Below, piece after piece: positions 1 through 8,866 of a DNA stretch of 64,000 nucleotides. This DNA comes from Vibrio penaeicida. Lineage in GTDB: Bacteria; Pseudomonadota; Gammaproteobacteria; Enterobacterales; Vibrionaceae. Below the pieces are notes generated by a model. That model was not told the origin of the DNA and did not search any database. It saw nothing but the letters and a program-made list of their open reading frames with translations. The stretch is taken from assembly GCF_030689305.1 (NCBI RefSeq), contig NZ_JAUYVM010000005.1, forward strand, positions 1 through 64,000, given 5' to 3'. Position 1 is the first letter of the stretch. Every line of letters begins with the position of its first letter. The position numbers and the translations under genes were made by a program.

Positions 1-2
1 CG

Positions 3-1373
3 GCGTTTGCTGATATGTGGTCGCACCTAAAGAAGGGTAATGCTTGGCGAGGGATTGTGAAAAATCGAACCAAGAATGGCGGTTTCTACTGGGTAGATGC
101 ATATGTAACCCCTATTTACGAACAAGGCAGAATCGCGGGTTACCAATCGGTCCGAGTGAAACCAAAATCAAAATGGGTTGATGTAGCTTCAAAAGCCTAC
201 CAAAAGCTCCTAGAAGCAGAAAAGAACGGGCGCAGCTTTGCTTTTGGTTTGCCTACAGCATTCAAATATTCCGCACTTGCTGCGGCATGTGCCGTCCCTA
301 TCATTGCGAATATGATGGAAAGTGGCGTGTCGTGGCAACTTATGATGAGCGCATTACCTGCTGCTGTGCTTGCGGTTTTCTTCCGCCAAGAACTCATTGA
401 TACCCCTGCGTTTTTGAAAAAGCTGCAATCAGAATACGACAGTGTGAGCCGATTGGTTTATTCAGGTAACCACATTGCGTCTTCCGCAGATTTCCATATC
501 AAGTTGCTACAAGCACGTATTCGCACGGTGTTGGGAAGAATGACCGATTCCGCTGCGCCTCTTCACCAGTTATCCGATGACTTAAGCAATACTGCAATCC
601 GAGCCATGGGTGCCATTCGACAACAAAACACCGACATTCACCACGTTGCCAGCGCGGTGAATGATATGGCTTCTTCGGCTAATCAAGTATTTGAGCATGC
701 ATCCCAAACTCAAGTGCTGATCAACGATACTCAATCGCAATGCGACCAAACCCGAGCCAAAATTGATGCGACTGAAAATCAATTGAATCAACTCGCTGCT
801 AATGCAGAAAAAGCTGCGCAAACCACTTATCAATTGAGCGAACAAGCACAAAAAGTTGGCTCAGTGATGTCTGAGATCAGTGGCATTGCCGAACAAACGA
901 ACTTGTTGGCACTGAATGCTGCGATAGAAGCGGCGCGAGCAGGAGAGCAAGGCCGTGGATTTGCCGTTGTTGCCGACGAAGTTCGTGCGCTTTCATCACG
1001 CACCCAAAATGCAACCGAGACTATTCAGGCAAGCTTGGGGCAAATGTTGTCGACCATTTCGACATGGCAAAAAGAAATTGAACGCAGCAGAGACCAGACT
1101 GGCGACTGTGTTGTGATAGCTCAGGAGGGCGCGCAAAGCCTACAGCAAATTGAGCAAATGATGACTGAAATTCATGGTTTGATTGACCAAGTATCTAACT
1201 CGGCCAACCAACAAACTCAACTGTCTAGTCAAGTCAGCGATCGCGTACATTCTATTGCTCAAACATCTGAGAAAAATTTAGCAGAGACGGATCTGGTTGA
1301 GCAAAACAGCCAAGTATTGAAACAAGGTGTCGATAGGCTGTTCCAATTGGCGAAACAGTTCGAGCAGAAATAA
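3..1373 (+). CDS. Aer-like methyl-accepting chemotaxis protein, 5' end cut by window
   Basis: Energy/redox taxis receptor that would signal through CheA/CheW. The frame is open to the left edge, so the N-terminus is missing. What remains begins inside a PAS domain (the GIVKNR...YWVDAY stretch is typical of Aer PAS folds, which bind FAD in E. coli Aer). Two hydrophobic segments follow at about residues 80-96 and 108-124 of the visible part, a hairpin into the inner membrane rather than a periplasmic sensor. The C-terminal half is a methyl-accepting signalling domain with the conserved hairpin tip ([19 protein letters not shown]). No periplasmic ligand domain is seen, so sensing is internal. 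A terminator follows directly. The ligand is not shown by the sequence. Confidence 0.93.
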   Translation, partial: AFADMWSHLKKGNAWRGIVKNRTKNGGFYWVDAYVTPIYEQGRIAGYQSVRVKPKSKWVDVASKAYQKLLEAEKNGRSFAFGLPTAFKYSALAAACAVPIIANMMESGVSWQLMMSALPAAVLAVFFRQELIDTPAFLKKLQSEYDSVSRLVYSGNHIASSADFHIKLLQARIRTVLGRMTDSAAPLHQLSDDLSNTAIRAMGAIRQQNTDIHHVASAVNDMASSANQVFEHASQTQVLINDTQSQCDQTRAKIDATENQLNQLAANAEKAAQTTYQLSEQAQKVGSVMSEISGIAEQTNLLALNAAIEAARAGEQGRGFAVVADEVRALSSRTQNATETIQASLGQMLSTISTWQKEIERSRDQTGDCVVIAQEGAQSLQQIEQMMTEIHGLIDQVSNSANQQTQLSSQVSDRVHSIAQTSEKNLAETDLVEQNSQVLKQGVDRLFQLAKQFEQK

Positions 1374-1428
1374 AGGCGCTTTCGTTCTCTCTCTAACAGG
1401 GCACTTTCGCTGACTCACTAAAGAAAGA

Positions 1429-1461
1429 GGAGAGGCATTGAATAAATGCCTCTCCCCTTTT
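1429..1461 (+). terminator. Intrinsic terminator after the chemoreceptor
   Basis: An 11-bp perfect stem (1429-1439 with 1445-1455) and a 5-nt loop are followed by CC and a TTTT run. It ends the chemoreceptor transcript and, lying between convergent genes, may also stop transcription arriving from nirD. Confidence 0.85.
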
Positions 1462-1484
1462 AATGTCATTGGCTAAGTTAGATC

Positions 1485-1850
1485 TTAGGGCTGTTTAGAT
1501 TTGATCCATACTTCGTCATTTTTTATCTGAACTTGCCACGTTCTTAAACTCTGTTCTGGCATTTCCAAACACGCGCCGGTCTCTAAGCTAAAATGCTGTT
1601 TGTACATAGGAGAGGCGACGCACAACTCCTCCCCCTGATTTCCAACAATTCCTCGACTCATTACGTAAGCCCTTGCTATTGGGTCCCAATTCCCGACAGC
1701 AAACACGCGGGGCGAATTATCCGGTTTACTTGAACCCACAAACGCTTCGTCCGGCACCAAAAATAGCGCGACCTGATGATCGTCAAACACACTCCCAACG
1801 CCTTGATAGGGCGAAAGCTGGTTGATATCGCAAATCTTCTTCCACATCAT
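1485..1850 (-). CDS. nirD: Nitrite reductase small subunit NirD
   Basis: Small subunit of the cytoplasmic assimilatory NADH-dependent nitrite reductase NirBD, which reduces nitrite to ammonium. At 121 aa it has the usual NirD length. The family has a Rieske-like fold without an iron-sulfur cluster, and no Rieske CxH pairs are visible here. Its ATG overlaps the nirB stop codon (ATGA), so the two are translationally coupled as the last genes of the nitrate assimilation cluster. Confidence 0.93.
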   Translation of the reverse strand: MMWKKICDINQLSPYQGVGSVFDDHQVALFLVPDEAFVGSSKPDNSPRVFAVGNWDPIARAYVMSRGIVGNQGEELCVASPMYKQHFSLETGACLEMPEQSLRTWQVQIKNDEVWIKSKQP

Positions 1851-4345
1851 TTCACCTCTGAATTTTGAATCGGAATTGTACTGGGTATACGTTGCCCTCG
1901 AACTCTCTGGTAAGGCAGCGGAACGCTATCACCTTCGTGATTTATGAATGGACGGAATCGGGCACGTTTTTTATCCGACATCACAGCGGTTTTCCATTCA
2001 CATTGATACGAATCCACCACATGTTGCATCTGCGCTTCTAATTGAGCGTTGATTCCCAACGAATCCTCTATCACGACACTTTGCAGGTACTCCAACCCAC
2101 CATCAAGATTGTCCATCCATACTGAGGTTCGTTGAAGCTTATCTGCCGTTTGAACGTAGAACATCAACACACGGTCAATCAAGATAATCAACTCGTCTTT
2201 CGACAAATCAGAAGCCAGCAAATCCGCATGGCGAGGACGCATTCCCCCGTTGCCGCAAACATACAAATTCCAACCATTTTCTGTGGCAATAACGCCGATA
2301 TCTTTGCTCTGCGCTTCCGCACATTCCCGTGTACATCCGGACACCGCCATTTTTAGCTTGTGGGGCGAACGCAAACCTTTGTAGCGATTTTCAAGCTCAA
2401 TAGCGAAGCCAACGGAATCATCGACGCCATATCGACACCATGTTGAACCAACGCACGATTTCACTGTTCGCAGCGACTTGCCATAAGCATGCCCTGTCTC
2501 AAAGCCCGCTTCGATGAGTTGTTCCCATATTTCAGGCAACTGCTCCATCTTGGCACCAAACAAGTCAACGCGTTGCCCACCAGTAATTTTGGTGTAGAGA
2601 TCGTATTGCTTTGCAACTTGCCCTAAACGGATAAGCTTATCTGGTGTTATCTCTCCGCCGGGAACACGAGGTACAACGGAGTAGGAACCGTCTTTTTGCA
2701 GGTTAGCCATAAAGGCATCGTTTGAATCTTGCAGCGCTTGGTGTTGTGGCTCCAAAATGTGTTCATTCCACAGCGATGCAAAAATCGACGCCGCTGTCGG
2801 CTTACATAGATCGCACCCAACACCACTACCGTATCGGGTGAGCAAAGTTTCAAAATCGTGGATCGCCTCAACCTGACAGATATGGAACAACTCCTGTCTT
2901 GAATACGCAAAATGCTCGCAGATATGGTTGTTGACCTCCATGCCCATCGCAGCCAATTCTGCATCCAACACGGTTTTCACCATGTTGCTGCACCCGCCAC
3001 AACCTGTGCCAGCTTTGGTTTCAGATTTCAAGGTATTGAGATCGTGTGCGCCAGCTTGAATGGCAACCACCAAATCGCTTTTAGTGACATTATGGCAAGA
3101 GCAGATAAGCGTGTTATCGCCGATTTCTCCCGATAGGGGTGAAGCATCCAACAGCAGCTCCGCTGGATATTCAGGTAGCGGTGATTGATTTAGGTAACAC
3201 TGAAGCAAAGCATCATAATCAGTATTGTCCCCTACCAATATCGCGCCCAACAATTGCGACCCAGATGCATCAGTAATCAGCTTCTTGTAAATGCCGGTAT
3301 TAGCATCTTGAAGAATGAGTTCCTGAGCGCCTTCTGTCGTCATCTGCGCATCGCCAATCGAGGCAACATCCACCCCAAGCAGTTTGAGCTTAGTGCTCAT
3401 GTCCGCGCCAGTAAACGTGCTGTCTCCACCCGACAATTGCTCGGCCACCGTCCGTGCCATTTGGTAACCTGGAGCCACCAGCCCGAAGATTTTTTGTTGC
3501 CATAAAGCGCATTCCCCAATGGCGTACACGTTCGGATCGCTCGTAATGCAGTGGTCATCAATCACAATGCCACCTCGCTCGCCCACGGCAATCCCAGCCA
3601 GCCTTGCTAACTCGTCTTGAGGTCGAATCCCAGCAGAAAAGACGATGACATCAACTTCCAACGGGTCTTTATCTTTCAAATTCATGCGATGAAATGCGCT
3701 TTCTCCATCAATAATTTCTTCTGTCGCAGTGCCTGTATGCACCTGCAAGCCGAGCGACTCTATTTTGCTTTTCAGCATATTGCCTGCCCCACCATCAAGC
3801 TGAACAGGCATCAATCTCGGTGCAAACTCAATCACGTGGGTATCCAACCCAAGTAGCCTTAATGCGTTGGCCGCTTCTAGACCAAGTAACCCACCACCGA
3901 TCACTGCGCCGGATTTCGCCCCTTTACAGGCTGCTTGAATCTCAGAAAGGTCGTCCAGCGTTCGATAGACAAAACAGTTTTTACGCTCATGCCCAGGAAT
4001 GGGAGGGACAAACGGATAAGATCCCGTTGCAAGAACCAATTTGTCGTACTGAAGAATAACGTTGTCATCGATCACCACTTGCTGATTTTCAGTTTTAACA
4101 GACGTAACCTGACGACCAAGAAGTAGCTCTACCCCATATTTTTTATACCAGTCCTCACTTCCAAGCTTTAAGTCTTCGTGGGACTTACCAGAAAAGAGAG
4201 CAGACAACTGTACTCTGTCGTACGCGATGCAAGTCTCTTCCCCAATCACTGTAATTTGATAGTGTAAATGAGCGTGTTTTTCTACCAGTGAAGCCACCAA
4301 TTGATGCCCCACCATTCCGTTCCCGACAATGACCAAACGTTCCAT
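1847..4345 (-). CDS. nirB: Nitrite reductase large subunit NirB
   Basis: Catalytic subunit of NADH-nitrite reductase (nitrite to ammonium, six electrons), cytoplasmic. The N-terminal about 300 residues form a FAD/NAD pyridine-nucleotide reductase fold (VIVGNGMVGH; a second GxGxxG at GGGLLGLEAANAL). Next come two BFD-like cysteine modules (CSCHNV...GTGCGGC and a divergent second one with CDLC), then the sulfite/nitrite reductase ferredoxin half-domain. Cysteines for the 4Fe-4S/siroheme centre are at CVGSTWC and SGCTREC. I chose ATG 4345 (832 aa) because GGAAGG lies 8 nt upstream; the GTG at 4354 directly abuts that Shine-Dalgarno. Siroheme would come from CobA in the same cluster. Confidence 0.95.
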   Translation of the reverse strand: MERLVIVGNGMVGHQLVASLVEKHAHLHYQITVIGEETCIAYDRVQLSALFSGKSHEDLKLGSEDWYKKYGVELLLGRQVTSVKTENQQVVIDDNVILQYDKLVLATGSYPFVPPIPGHERKNCFVYRTLDDLSEIQAACKGAKSGAVIGGGLLGLEAANALRLLGLDTHVIEFAPRLMPVQLDGGAGNMLKSKIESLGLQVHTGTATEEIIDGESAFHRMNLKDKDPLEVDVIVFSAGIRPQDELARLAGIAVGERGGIVIDDHCITSDPNVYAIGECALWQQKIFGLVAPGYQMARTVAEQLSGGDSTFTGADMSTKLKLLGVDVASIGDAQMTTEGAQELILQDANTGIYKKLITDASGSQLLGAILVGDNTDYDALLQCYLNQSPLPEYPAELLLDASPLSGEIGDNTLICSCHNVTKSDLVVAIQAGAHDLNTLKSETKAGTGCGGCSNMVKTVLDAELAAMGMEVNNHICEHFAYSRQELFHICQVEAIHDFETLLTRYGSGVGCDLCKPTAASIFASLWNEHILEPQHQALQDSNDAFMANLQKDGSYSVVPRVPGGEITPDKLIRLGQVAKQYDLYTKITGGQRVDLFGAKMEQLPEIWEQLIEAGFETGHAYGKSLRTVKSCVGSTWCRYGVDDSVGFAIELENRYKGLRSPHKLKMAVSGCTRECAEAQSKDIGVIATENGWNLYVCGNGGMRPRHADLLASDLSKDELIILIDRVLMFYVQTADKLQRTSVWMDNLDGGLEYLQSVVIEDSLGINAQLEAQMQHVVDSYQCEWKTAVMSDKKRARFRPFINHEGDSVPLPYQRVRGQRIPSTIPIQNSEVK

Positions 4346-4719
4346 TTTGCTCACCTTCCTTATGCGCTTTTGGGAGCGTCTAACGGCTCTTCTTGTTTTG
4401 AGGTTGCCAATACGGGTTGCGGCTTGGCTTGTTTTTCGTACAGAAAACGTAAAACCGACTGGCGATATTTTTGATATTGGGCGTTATCTGCCAACTGGAC
4501 GCGATTTCTCGGTCTGTCCAGATCTACATCGAGTACTTCACCAATCGTGGCCGCTGGTCCGTTGGTCATCATGACAATTCGATCCGACAGCAAAACAGCT
4601 TCGTCAACATCGTGCGTTATCATGATCACGGTGGTATTGAGCTCCGCATGAATCGTCATCAGTGCATCTTGCAAGTGGGCTCTGGTTAACGCATCTAATG
4701 CGCCAAAGGGTTCATCCAT

Positions 4720-4745
4720 CAGTAGCACTTTTCAGTAGCACTTTT
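4720..4745. repeat. 13-bp perfect tandem duplication in nrtC
   Basis: Two exact head-to-tail copies of CAGTAGCACTTTT (4720-4732, 4733-4745) lie in the Walker B codons of nrtC. The added 13 bp shift the frame by one. Confidence 0.97.
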
Positions 4746-4914
4746 GGCTGCAAAGCAAGTGCTCGTGCAATCCCGACTCGCTGTTTCATGCCACCTGAAA
4801 TTTCATCGGGCTTTTTGTCACTGGCGTGGGTCATTTGCACTAATTCAAGGTAATGCTGAATCTGATCCCGCACCCATGATTTGTTTTTCTTTATTCCTGT
4901 ATGGCTTGTATCTA

Positions 4915-4989
4915 GATTCTTGGTGGCTAAGTTCTTGGAAACTAAGTTCTTAGAAGATAAGTTCTTGGAAGATAAGTTCTTGGAAGCTA
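4915..4989. repeat. 15-bp minisatellite, five units, inside nrtC
   Basis: Five consecutive 15-bp units of the type AGTTCTTGGAAGATA encode repeated S-K-N-L pentapeptides (SSKNL, VSKNL, ATKNL) on the minus strand. The unit length is a multiple of three, so copy changes keep frame. The repeat lies between Walker A and the signature motif, in a stretch that looks longer than usual for nitrate ABC ATPases. Confidence 0.9.
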
Positions 4990-5314
4990 ATTGTTTTACC
5001 GCCAGTTCCACGTTTTGGTAAACCGACAACCAAGGCAGCAACGAGTGGTTTTGAAACACGACTGCGCGCTCTGGTCCCGGTCCATCTACTTCTCGTCCTT
5101 GCAATATCACGCCGCCATCGGTTGGTTCGTGCAACCCAGCAACAAGGTTAAGTACCGTTGACTTCCCACAACCAGAGTGGCCAATCAGTGAAATGAATTC
5201 GCCCTCTTGAATGCGTAAATCCACTTTTTTCAAAGCAACAAATTCGCCTTTGGGAGTGGGAAATCGCATACCTAACTGAGTCAGGTTTAAAAATGTATTT
5301 GGCATAATGCTCTC

Positions 5315-6328
5315 CTAACGCAGTATTTGCTGCTTGTCCCAAGACACTGACTTTTGCAGCGTCAGCATGCCTCTATCGAGCAACAGCCCGATGAACCCAA
5401 TCGTGATCACAGCAACCATGATCCGCCCTAGTGAGGCTGAGCTGCCGTTCTGAAATTCATCCCACACGAACTTTCCTAGCCCTGGGTTTTGCGCCAACAT
5501 TTCTGCGGCAATCAGCACCATCCAAGCAACGCCTAACGAAAGGCGCAAGCCGGTAAAAATCATGGGAATGGCTGAAGGAAGAACAATCGTCCAGATGTGT
5601 TTCCACCACGATAGGCGTAACACTCGGCTTACGTTCACCAGATCCTTATCGACGCTCGTTACACCTACAGCTGTGTTGATGAGCGTCGGCCACAAACTGC
5701 ACAGCGCTACGGTAAGCAAAGAGTTCACAAAGGATTTTGCGACTAAAGGATCGGAGCTAACGTATGTGGCACTCACCACCATGGTGACAATGGGTAACCA
5801 TGCCAACGGTGAAACTGGCTTAAGTAACTGGATAACTGGGTTGAATGCTTGGTACAAATTGTGATTTAACCCCAATACGATACCCGCAGGAATGGCGATA
5901 AATGAGGCGAGAAGAAAGCCACACGCGACGGTGATCAAGCTGGTCGCTATCTGGTCGAAAAAGGTTGGCTTACCGGTATAAGGGCGAATTTTCACTTTGG
6001 CATCTGGATCTTTCGCCAGTTTGGCTGCATTGCGTTTTTCTTGACGCTCAACAAACGCCACTTCTTTCTCTCTTTCTGCCCAGTGGTCGGAAACCAAATG
6101 ACCAAACTGCTGCGCTGTTTGAACGGGCCCCGGCAATGTGCCGAGTGAGGTTTGTACTTGGCGAGCTGACAAATGCCAAAGCATCAAGAATAACAATATC
6201 CCAAGCAAAGGAAGCAACAATGCTCTGCTGTGATTGGCGACTTGCGTTTTATTTGGGAATAACGAAAACACGTTGTTTTCCGATATTTTATTCTTAGGCA
6301 AGGGTTTCTTAGATAACTGACTGTCCAT
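5315..6328 (-). CDS. nrtB: Nitrate ABC transporter permease NrtB
   Basis: Inner-membrane permease of the NrtABC-type nitrate/nitrite importer (BPD_transp_1 family, 337 aa). A first hydrophobic helix at about residues 36-54 is followed by a charged cytoplasmic loop (REKEVAFVERQEKR...), five or so more helices, and an EAA-type loop for ATPase contact (VNVSRVLRLSWWKHIWTIVLPSAIPMIFTGLRLSLGVAW). It starts 1 nt after the nrtA stop and ends 9 nt before nrtC, so the three are one transcription unit. The gene is intact although its ATPase partner is frameshifted. Confidence 0.93.
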   Translation of the reverse strand: MDSQLSKKPLPKNKISENNVFSLFPNKTQVANHSRALLLPLLGILLFLMLWHLSARQVQTSLGTLPGPVQTAQQFGHLVSDHWAEREKEVAFVERQEKRNAAKLAKDPDAKVKIRPYTGKPTFFDQIATSLITVACGFLLASFIAIPAGIVLGLNHNLYQAFNPVIQLLKPVSPLAWLPIVTMVVSATYVSSDPLVAKSFVNSLLTVALCSLWPTLINTAVGVTSVDKDLVNVSRVLRLSWWKHIWTIVLPSAIPMIFTGLRLSLGVAWMVLIAAEMLAQNPGLGKFVWDEFQNGSSASLGRIMVAVITIGFIGLLLDRGMLTLQKSVSWDKQQILR

Positions 6329-6329
6329 A

Positions 6330-7724
6330 TTAGATTTCCTCTGTGCCTTTCAGCCCGATACTGAACTTCTTCAAATAAGCATTTGGCTTTTTACCGTCGT
6401 ACACGATGTTGTCGATAAAATGCGTTTGTGGCTGGCGGTAACCATCTTGTGAACTGAATTCTGGGAAATCTGATTTGCTCAACACTCCATCTTTGATGAG
6501 GGATTCTGCAGCCTGTTGGTAAATGTCGGGGCGATACACTTGTTTCGCGATATTGGCGTACCAATCATCTGGCTTTTCTTCTGGAATTTGCCCCCAGCGG
6601 CGCATTTGCGTGAGGTACCAAATAGCGTCGCTGTAATAGGGGTAGGTCGCGTTATAGCGAAAAAACACGTTGAAGTCTGGTACTGAACGTTTGTCGCCTT
6701 TTTCATACTCAAACGTGCCTGTCATACTGTTGGCGATCACATCCGCATCTGCGCCAACGTATTGGCTTTTAGCCAGTATCTTCACCGCTTCTTCACGGTT
6801 GGCGTTGTTGTTCTCATCTAACCAATGGGCCGCTCGAATTAATGCCTTAACTACGCGAATGTGTGTATTCGGATACTTTTCTGCCCAAGCTTTAGAGACA
6901 CCAAACACTTTTTCAGGATTGTTTTTCCATATTTCGTAATCGGTGACTACAGGAACACCTATTCCCTTGATAACCGCTTGCTGATTCCACGGTTCGCCGA
7001 CGCAGTATCCCATTATGGTTCCCGCTTCCATCGTGGCGGGCATTTGCGGTGGAGGGGTGACACTCAGCAGCACATCAGCGTCTAACTGACCACTGTTGTC
7101 TCCTGTTTTCGGAGCGTAATACCCTGGGTGAATCCCCCCAGCCGCTAGCCAGTAGCGTAATTCGTAATTATGGGTAGAAACCGGAAACACCATACCCATG
7201 TTGAATGGCTTCCCTTTGTCGAGGTAACTTTCTACAACAGGTTTTAACGCATCGGCTTTGATTGGGTGGACAGGTTTCCCATCCGTCTGTTTGTTTACGT
7301 GGGGCTTCATCTGCTGCCATATATCGTTAGAAACCGTAATGGCGTTGCCATTCAAATCCATACTAAACGCGGTGATCACCTCTGCTTTTGTACCTATGCC
7401 AATGGTGGCCCCCAGCGGCTGCCCCGACAGCATGTGCGCACCATCCAATTCACCATCAATCACTCTATCGAGTAACACTTTCCAGTTGGCTTGCGCTTCC
7501 AGCGTTACGTACAGGCCTTCGTCCTCAAAAAAACCTTTTTCGTACGCCACCGCAAGAGGCGCCATGTCGGTCAGCTTAATAAAGCCAAACTTCAAGTCCT
7601 CTAGCTCAGGCTCCCCTACCTGTGCAAAAGCAGAATGCGCACTTAATGAGATAGCACCGAATGAAAGTGTTAAACCCACGGTTTTTAGTAACCAAGACCT
7701 TATTCTGTTTTTCCGACAACCCAT
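6330..7724 (-). CDS. nrtA: Nitrate ABC transporter substrate-binding protein NrtA
   Basis: Periplasmic nitrate/nitrite-binding component of the NrtABC importer (NMT1/NrtA-like fold). I chose ATG 7724 (464 aa) because AGGAG sits 7 nt upstream; the TTG at 7742 has no good ribosome site. A Sec signal peptide ([14 protein letters not shown]...AFA) covers about the first 34 residues. The family motif [27 protein letters not shown] follows, then ASGQPL-like [13 protein letters not shown]. It is the first gene after a sigma-54-like promoter and an ANTAR-type leader with a terminator, so expression should require nitrogen limitation and nitrate or nitrite. Confidence 0.94.
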   Translation of the reverse strand: MGCRKNRIRSWLLKTVGLTLSFGAISLSAHSAFAQVGEPELEDLKFGFIKLTDMAPLAVAYEKGFFEDEGLYVTLEAQANWKVLLDRVIDGELDGAHMLSGQPLGATIGIGTKAEVITAFSMDLNGNAITVSNDIWQQMKPHVNKQTDGKPVHPIKADALKPVVESYLDKGKPFNMGMVFPVSTHNYELRYWLAAGGIHPGYYAPKTGDNSGQLDADVLLSVTPPPQMPATMEAGTIMGYCVGEPWNQQAVIKGIGVPVVTDYEIWKNNPEKVFGVSKAWAEKYPNTHIRVVKALIRAAHWLDENNNANREEAVKILAKSQYVGADADVIANSMTGTFEYEKGDKRSVPDFNVFFRYNATYPYYSDAIWYLTQMRRWGQIPEEKPDDWYANIAKQVYRPDIYQQAAESLIKDGVLSKSDFPEFSSQDGYRQPQTHFIDNIVYDGKKPNAYLKKFSIGLKGTEEI

Positions 7725-7762
7725 TCGAACGCTCCTGTTCAAAATTCCAATAATAAAAACTT

Positions 7763-7801
7763 AAAAAAAAGGCGCGGCTGCACCTAGAGTGCAGTCGCGC
7801 C
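7763..7801 (-). terminator. Intrinsic terminator/attenuator in the nrtA leader
   Basis: On the minus strand two 6-bp stem blocks (GGCGCG/CGCGCC and CTGCAC/GTGCAG) separated by one A-C mismatch close a 5-nt loop (7771-7801), followed by eight T. It lies between the promoter and nrtA, so it acts as an attenuator that must be overcome for nrtABC-nirBD expression. Confidence 0.9.
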
Positions 7802-7815
7802 ATTGCTTAGCTATT

Positions 7816-7852
7816 GACCACCGCCGTTGATGGTCTATTGGAGCATTGCTCC
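7816..7852 (-). promoter_or_regulatory. ANTAR-type two-hairpin RNA element in the nrtA leader
   Basis: Transcribed on the minus strand. The upstream hairpin (7852-7840) is GGAGC/GCTCC with a 3-nt loop. After a 4-nt linker (AATA), the second hairpin (7835-7816) has a 7-bp stem GACCATC/GGTGGTC (one G-U) and hexaloop AACGGC, with A at position 1 and G at position 4. That loop rule is the known signature of ANTAR-domain antiterminator targets such as the NasR leader of Klebsiella. The first hairpin fits the rule poorly. The terminator follows 14 nt later. Confidence 0.75.
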
Positions 7853-7870
7853 GCTTATAGTTTTTATTAG

Positions 7871-7887
7871 TTCAAGTTGCGTGCCAA
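7871..7887 (-). promoter_or_regulatory. Sigma-54-like promoter of nrtABC-nirBD
   Basis: The minus strand reads TTGGCACGCAACTTGAA: a perfect -24 half (TGGCACG) and a -12 half TTGAA where TTGCA/T is consensus. The predicted start near 7860 would place the ANTAR hairpins at the very 5' end of the transcript, as in other nas leaders. No convincing NtrC site was found upstream. Confidence 0.65.
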
Positions 7888-7999
7888 ATGAAAAATTTGA
7901 TTTAAATCATATGGTTAATCTATCATCACATTATTAACTTAGCTCTTTTGCCGCTTTGTAGTGCATCCCTGCACCAGATCGAGTGTTATTCCAGTCTAC

Positions 8000-8198
8000 A
8001 TAACCTGAACTAGGGATAAGGGGTTAGCTAATCTATTCAAATACAAGTAGCTTTCCAATAGACGAATTATAATGAGCTATTTTTGCTTAAGACAAGGCGA
8101 AGCCACGAACCAATAACGGGTTATTGGGAGGGGGTTCAACGAAGTAATAAGTAAAAAGAGCCATTAGAAAGCAATCTGTTATCCCGAGTTCAGGTTAT
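8000..8198. mobile_element. About 200-bp imperfect palindromic MITE-like element
   Basis: Outer arms ATAACCTGAACTAGGGATAA (8000-8019) and its near-perfect inverse (8179-8198, one mismatch) enclose further inverse matches (GCTTTCCAATAG against CCATTAGAAAGC; TAATGAGCTATTTTTGCTTA against its inverse) and a central palindrome CCAATAAC-GG-GTTATTGG. The whole unit can fold as one long hairpin and codes for nothing. It sits between the ANTAR regulator gene and the nrtA promoter. The family name is not known to me. Confidence 0.75.
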
Positions 8199-8217
8199 AT
8201 ACTCTATCGGGTCTGAG

Positions 8218-8817
8218 TTAACCAATCGCATCAAACGTTAGCATTAGATTCTTAGCCACAAGGCCGATTGGCTGGCTGGATTTCATCGCGCTGGTTCGAA
8301 GTGCTTTATAGGCTTCTTCTTCATCTATGCGGTGCATTTTCATCAAAGTGCCCTTGGCTTTTTCGATCCACTTTCGATCATCGAGCTTTTGATGTAGCGA
8401 AGCGATTTCTTGTTCCACTTTATCCATATTTTCACGTAATCGCGCAGCGTGTTGGAGCCACATGGCTAAATCATGATCGGAACGATAAGGAAGGATGACA
8501 TATTGGTTTGCGAAAGGCAGGTGAGCAATGTTATCGACCTGAAGTGTTTCTACAAGGATGACTAATACACACTTTTTGGCGGCAGCATATTCAATGAGGC
8601 ACTTCAATTCAGCGGTTGGGGCAGCCCATGAAACCACCAACGCCTGACGATTGAAATTGAGTTCTGGTTCTATGCCCGAATCTGCTTCGTTCAGCATCAC
8701 GTCTATATGTGCCAACTGGCAACGCACAACCTTCATTTGCTGCGTGGCCAGTTGTTCACAAATTCGCGTTTGATGTTCTAAGTTATCGCTGAGTACGAAA
8801 ACCGTATGATCCTTCAT
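8218..8817 (-). CDS. ANTAR-domain antiterminator, NasT-like
   Basis: RNA-binding regulator of nitrate assimilation, 199 aa. Residues about 130-190 form an ANTAR domain (coiled-coil lead-in, then DDRKWIEKAKGTLMKMHRIDEEEAYKALRTSAM). The N-terminal about 120 residues resemble a receiver fold, but the position of the phospho-acceptor aspartate reads ALVVSW, so phosphorylation is unlikely. It has no NIT domain (unlike Klebsiella NasR), which fits NasT; yet no cytoplasmic NasS sensor partner is in the window. Two candidate ANTAR targets lie in the nrtA and nasA leaders of the same cluster. SD AAAAAGGA precedes the ATG. Confidence 0.88.
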   Translation of the reverse strand: MKDHTVFVLSDNLEHQTRICEQLATQQMKVVRCQLAHIDVMLNEADSGIEPELNFNRQALVVSWAAPTAELKCLIEYAAAKKCVLVILVETLQVDNIAHLPFANQYVILPYRSDHDLAMWLQHAARLRENMDKVEQEIASLHQKLDDRKWIEKAKGTLMKMHRIDEEEAYKALRTSAMKSSQPIGLVAKNLMLTFDAIG

Positions 8818-8866
8818 AACATGTCCTTTTTATCGCATTCCGACTTCTGTTATGAAGTGGGATGGG

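Larger units (their letters stand above)
4360..5305 (-). pseudogene. nrtC: Nitrate ABC transporter ATPase NrtC/NrtD-type, frameshifted by a 13-bp duplication
   Basis: ATP-binding subunit of the NrtABC nitrate/nitrite importer. The first fragment (5305-4712, 197 aa) carries Walker A (GHSGCGKST) and the signature region (ISGGMKQRVGIARAL), then shifts frame inside Walker B and stops. The second fragment (4728-4360) resumes with LLMDEPFGALDA and the switch histidine (IMITHD). The cause is visible: CAGTAGCACTTTT occurs twice in tandem at 4720-4732 and 4733-4745. Removing one copy gives 933 bp, a clean 310-codon frame reading KVLLMDEPFG. The first fragment also holds a 15-bp minisatellite. As read, the ATPase would be non-functional; a sequencing error is possible. 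Confidence 0.9.

Noticed and set aside
7961..7980. NtrC site upstream of nrtA (GTGCATCCCTGCACC)
   Set aside because: The half-sites are in the opposite order to the TGCACC...GGTGCA consensus, so it does not fit NtrC.
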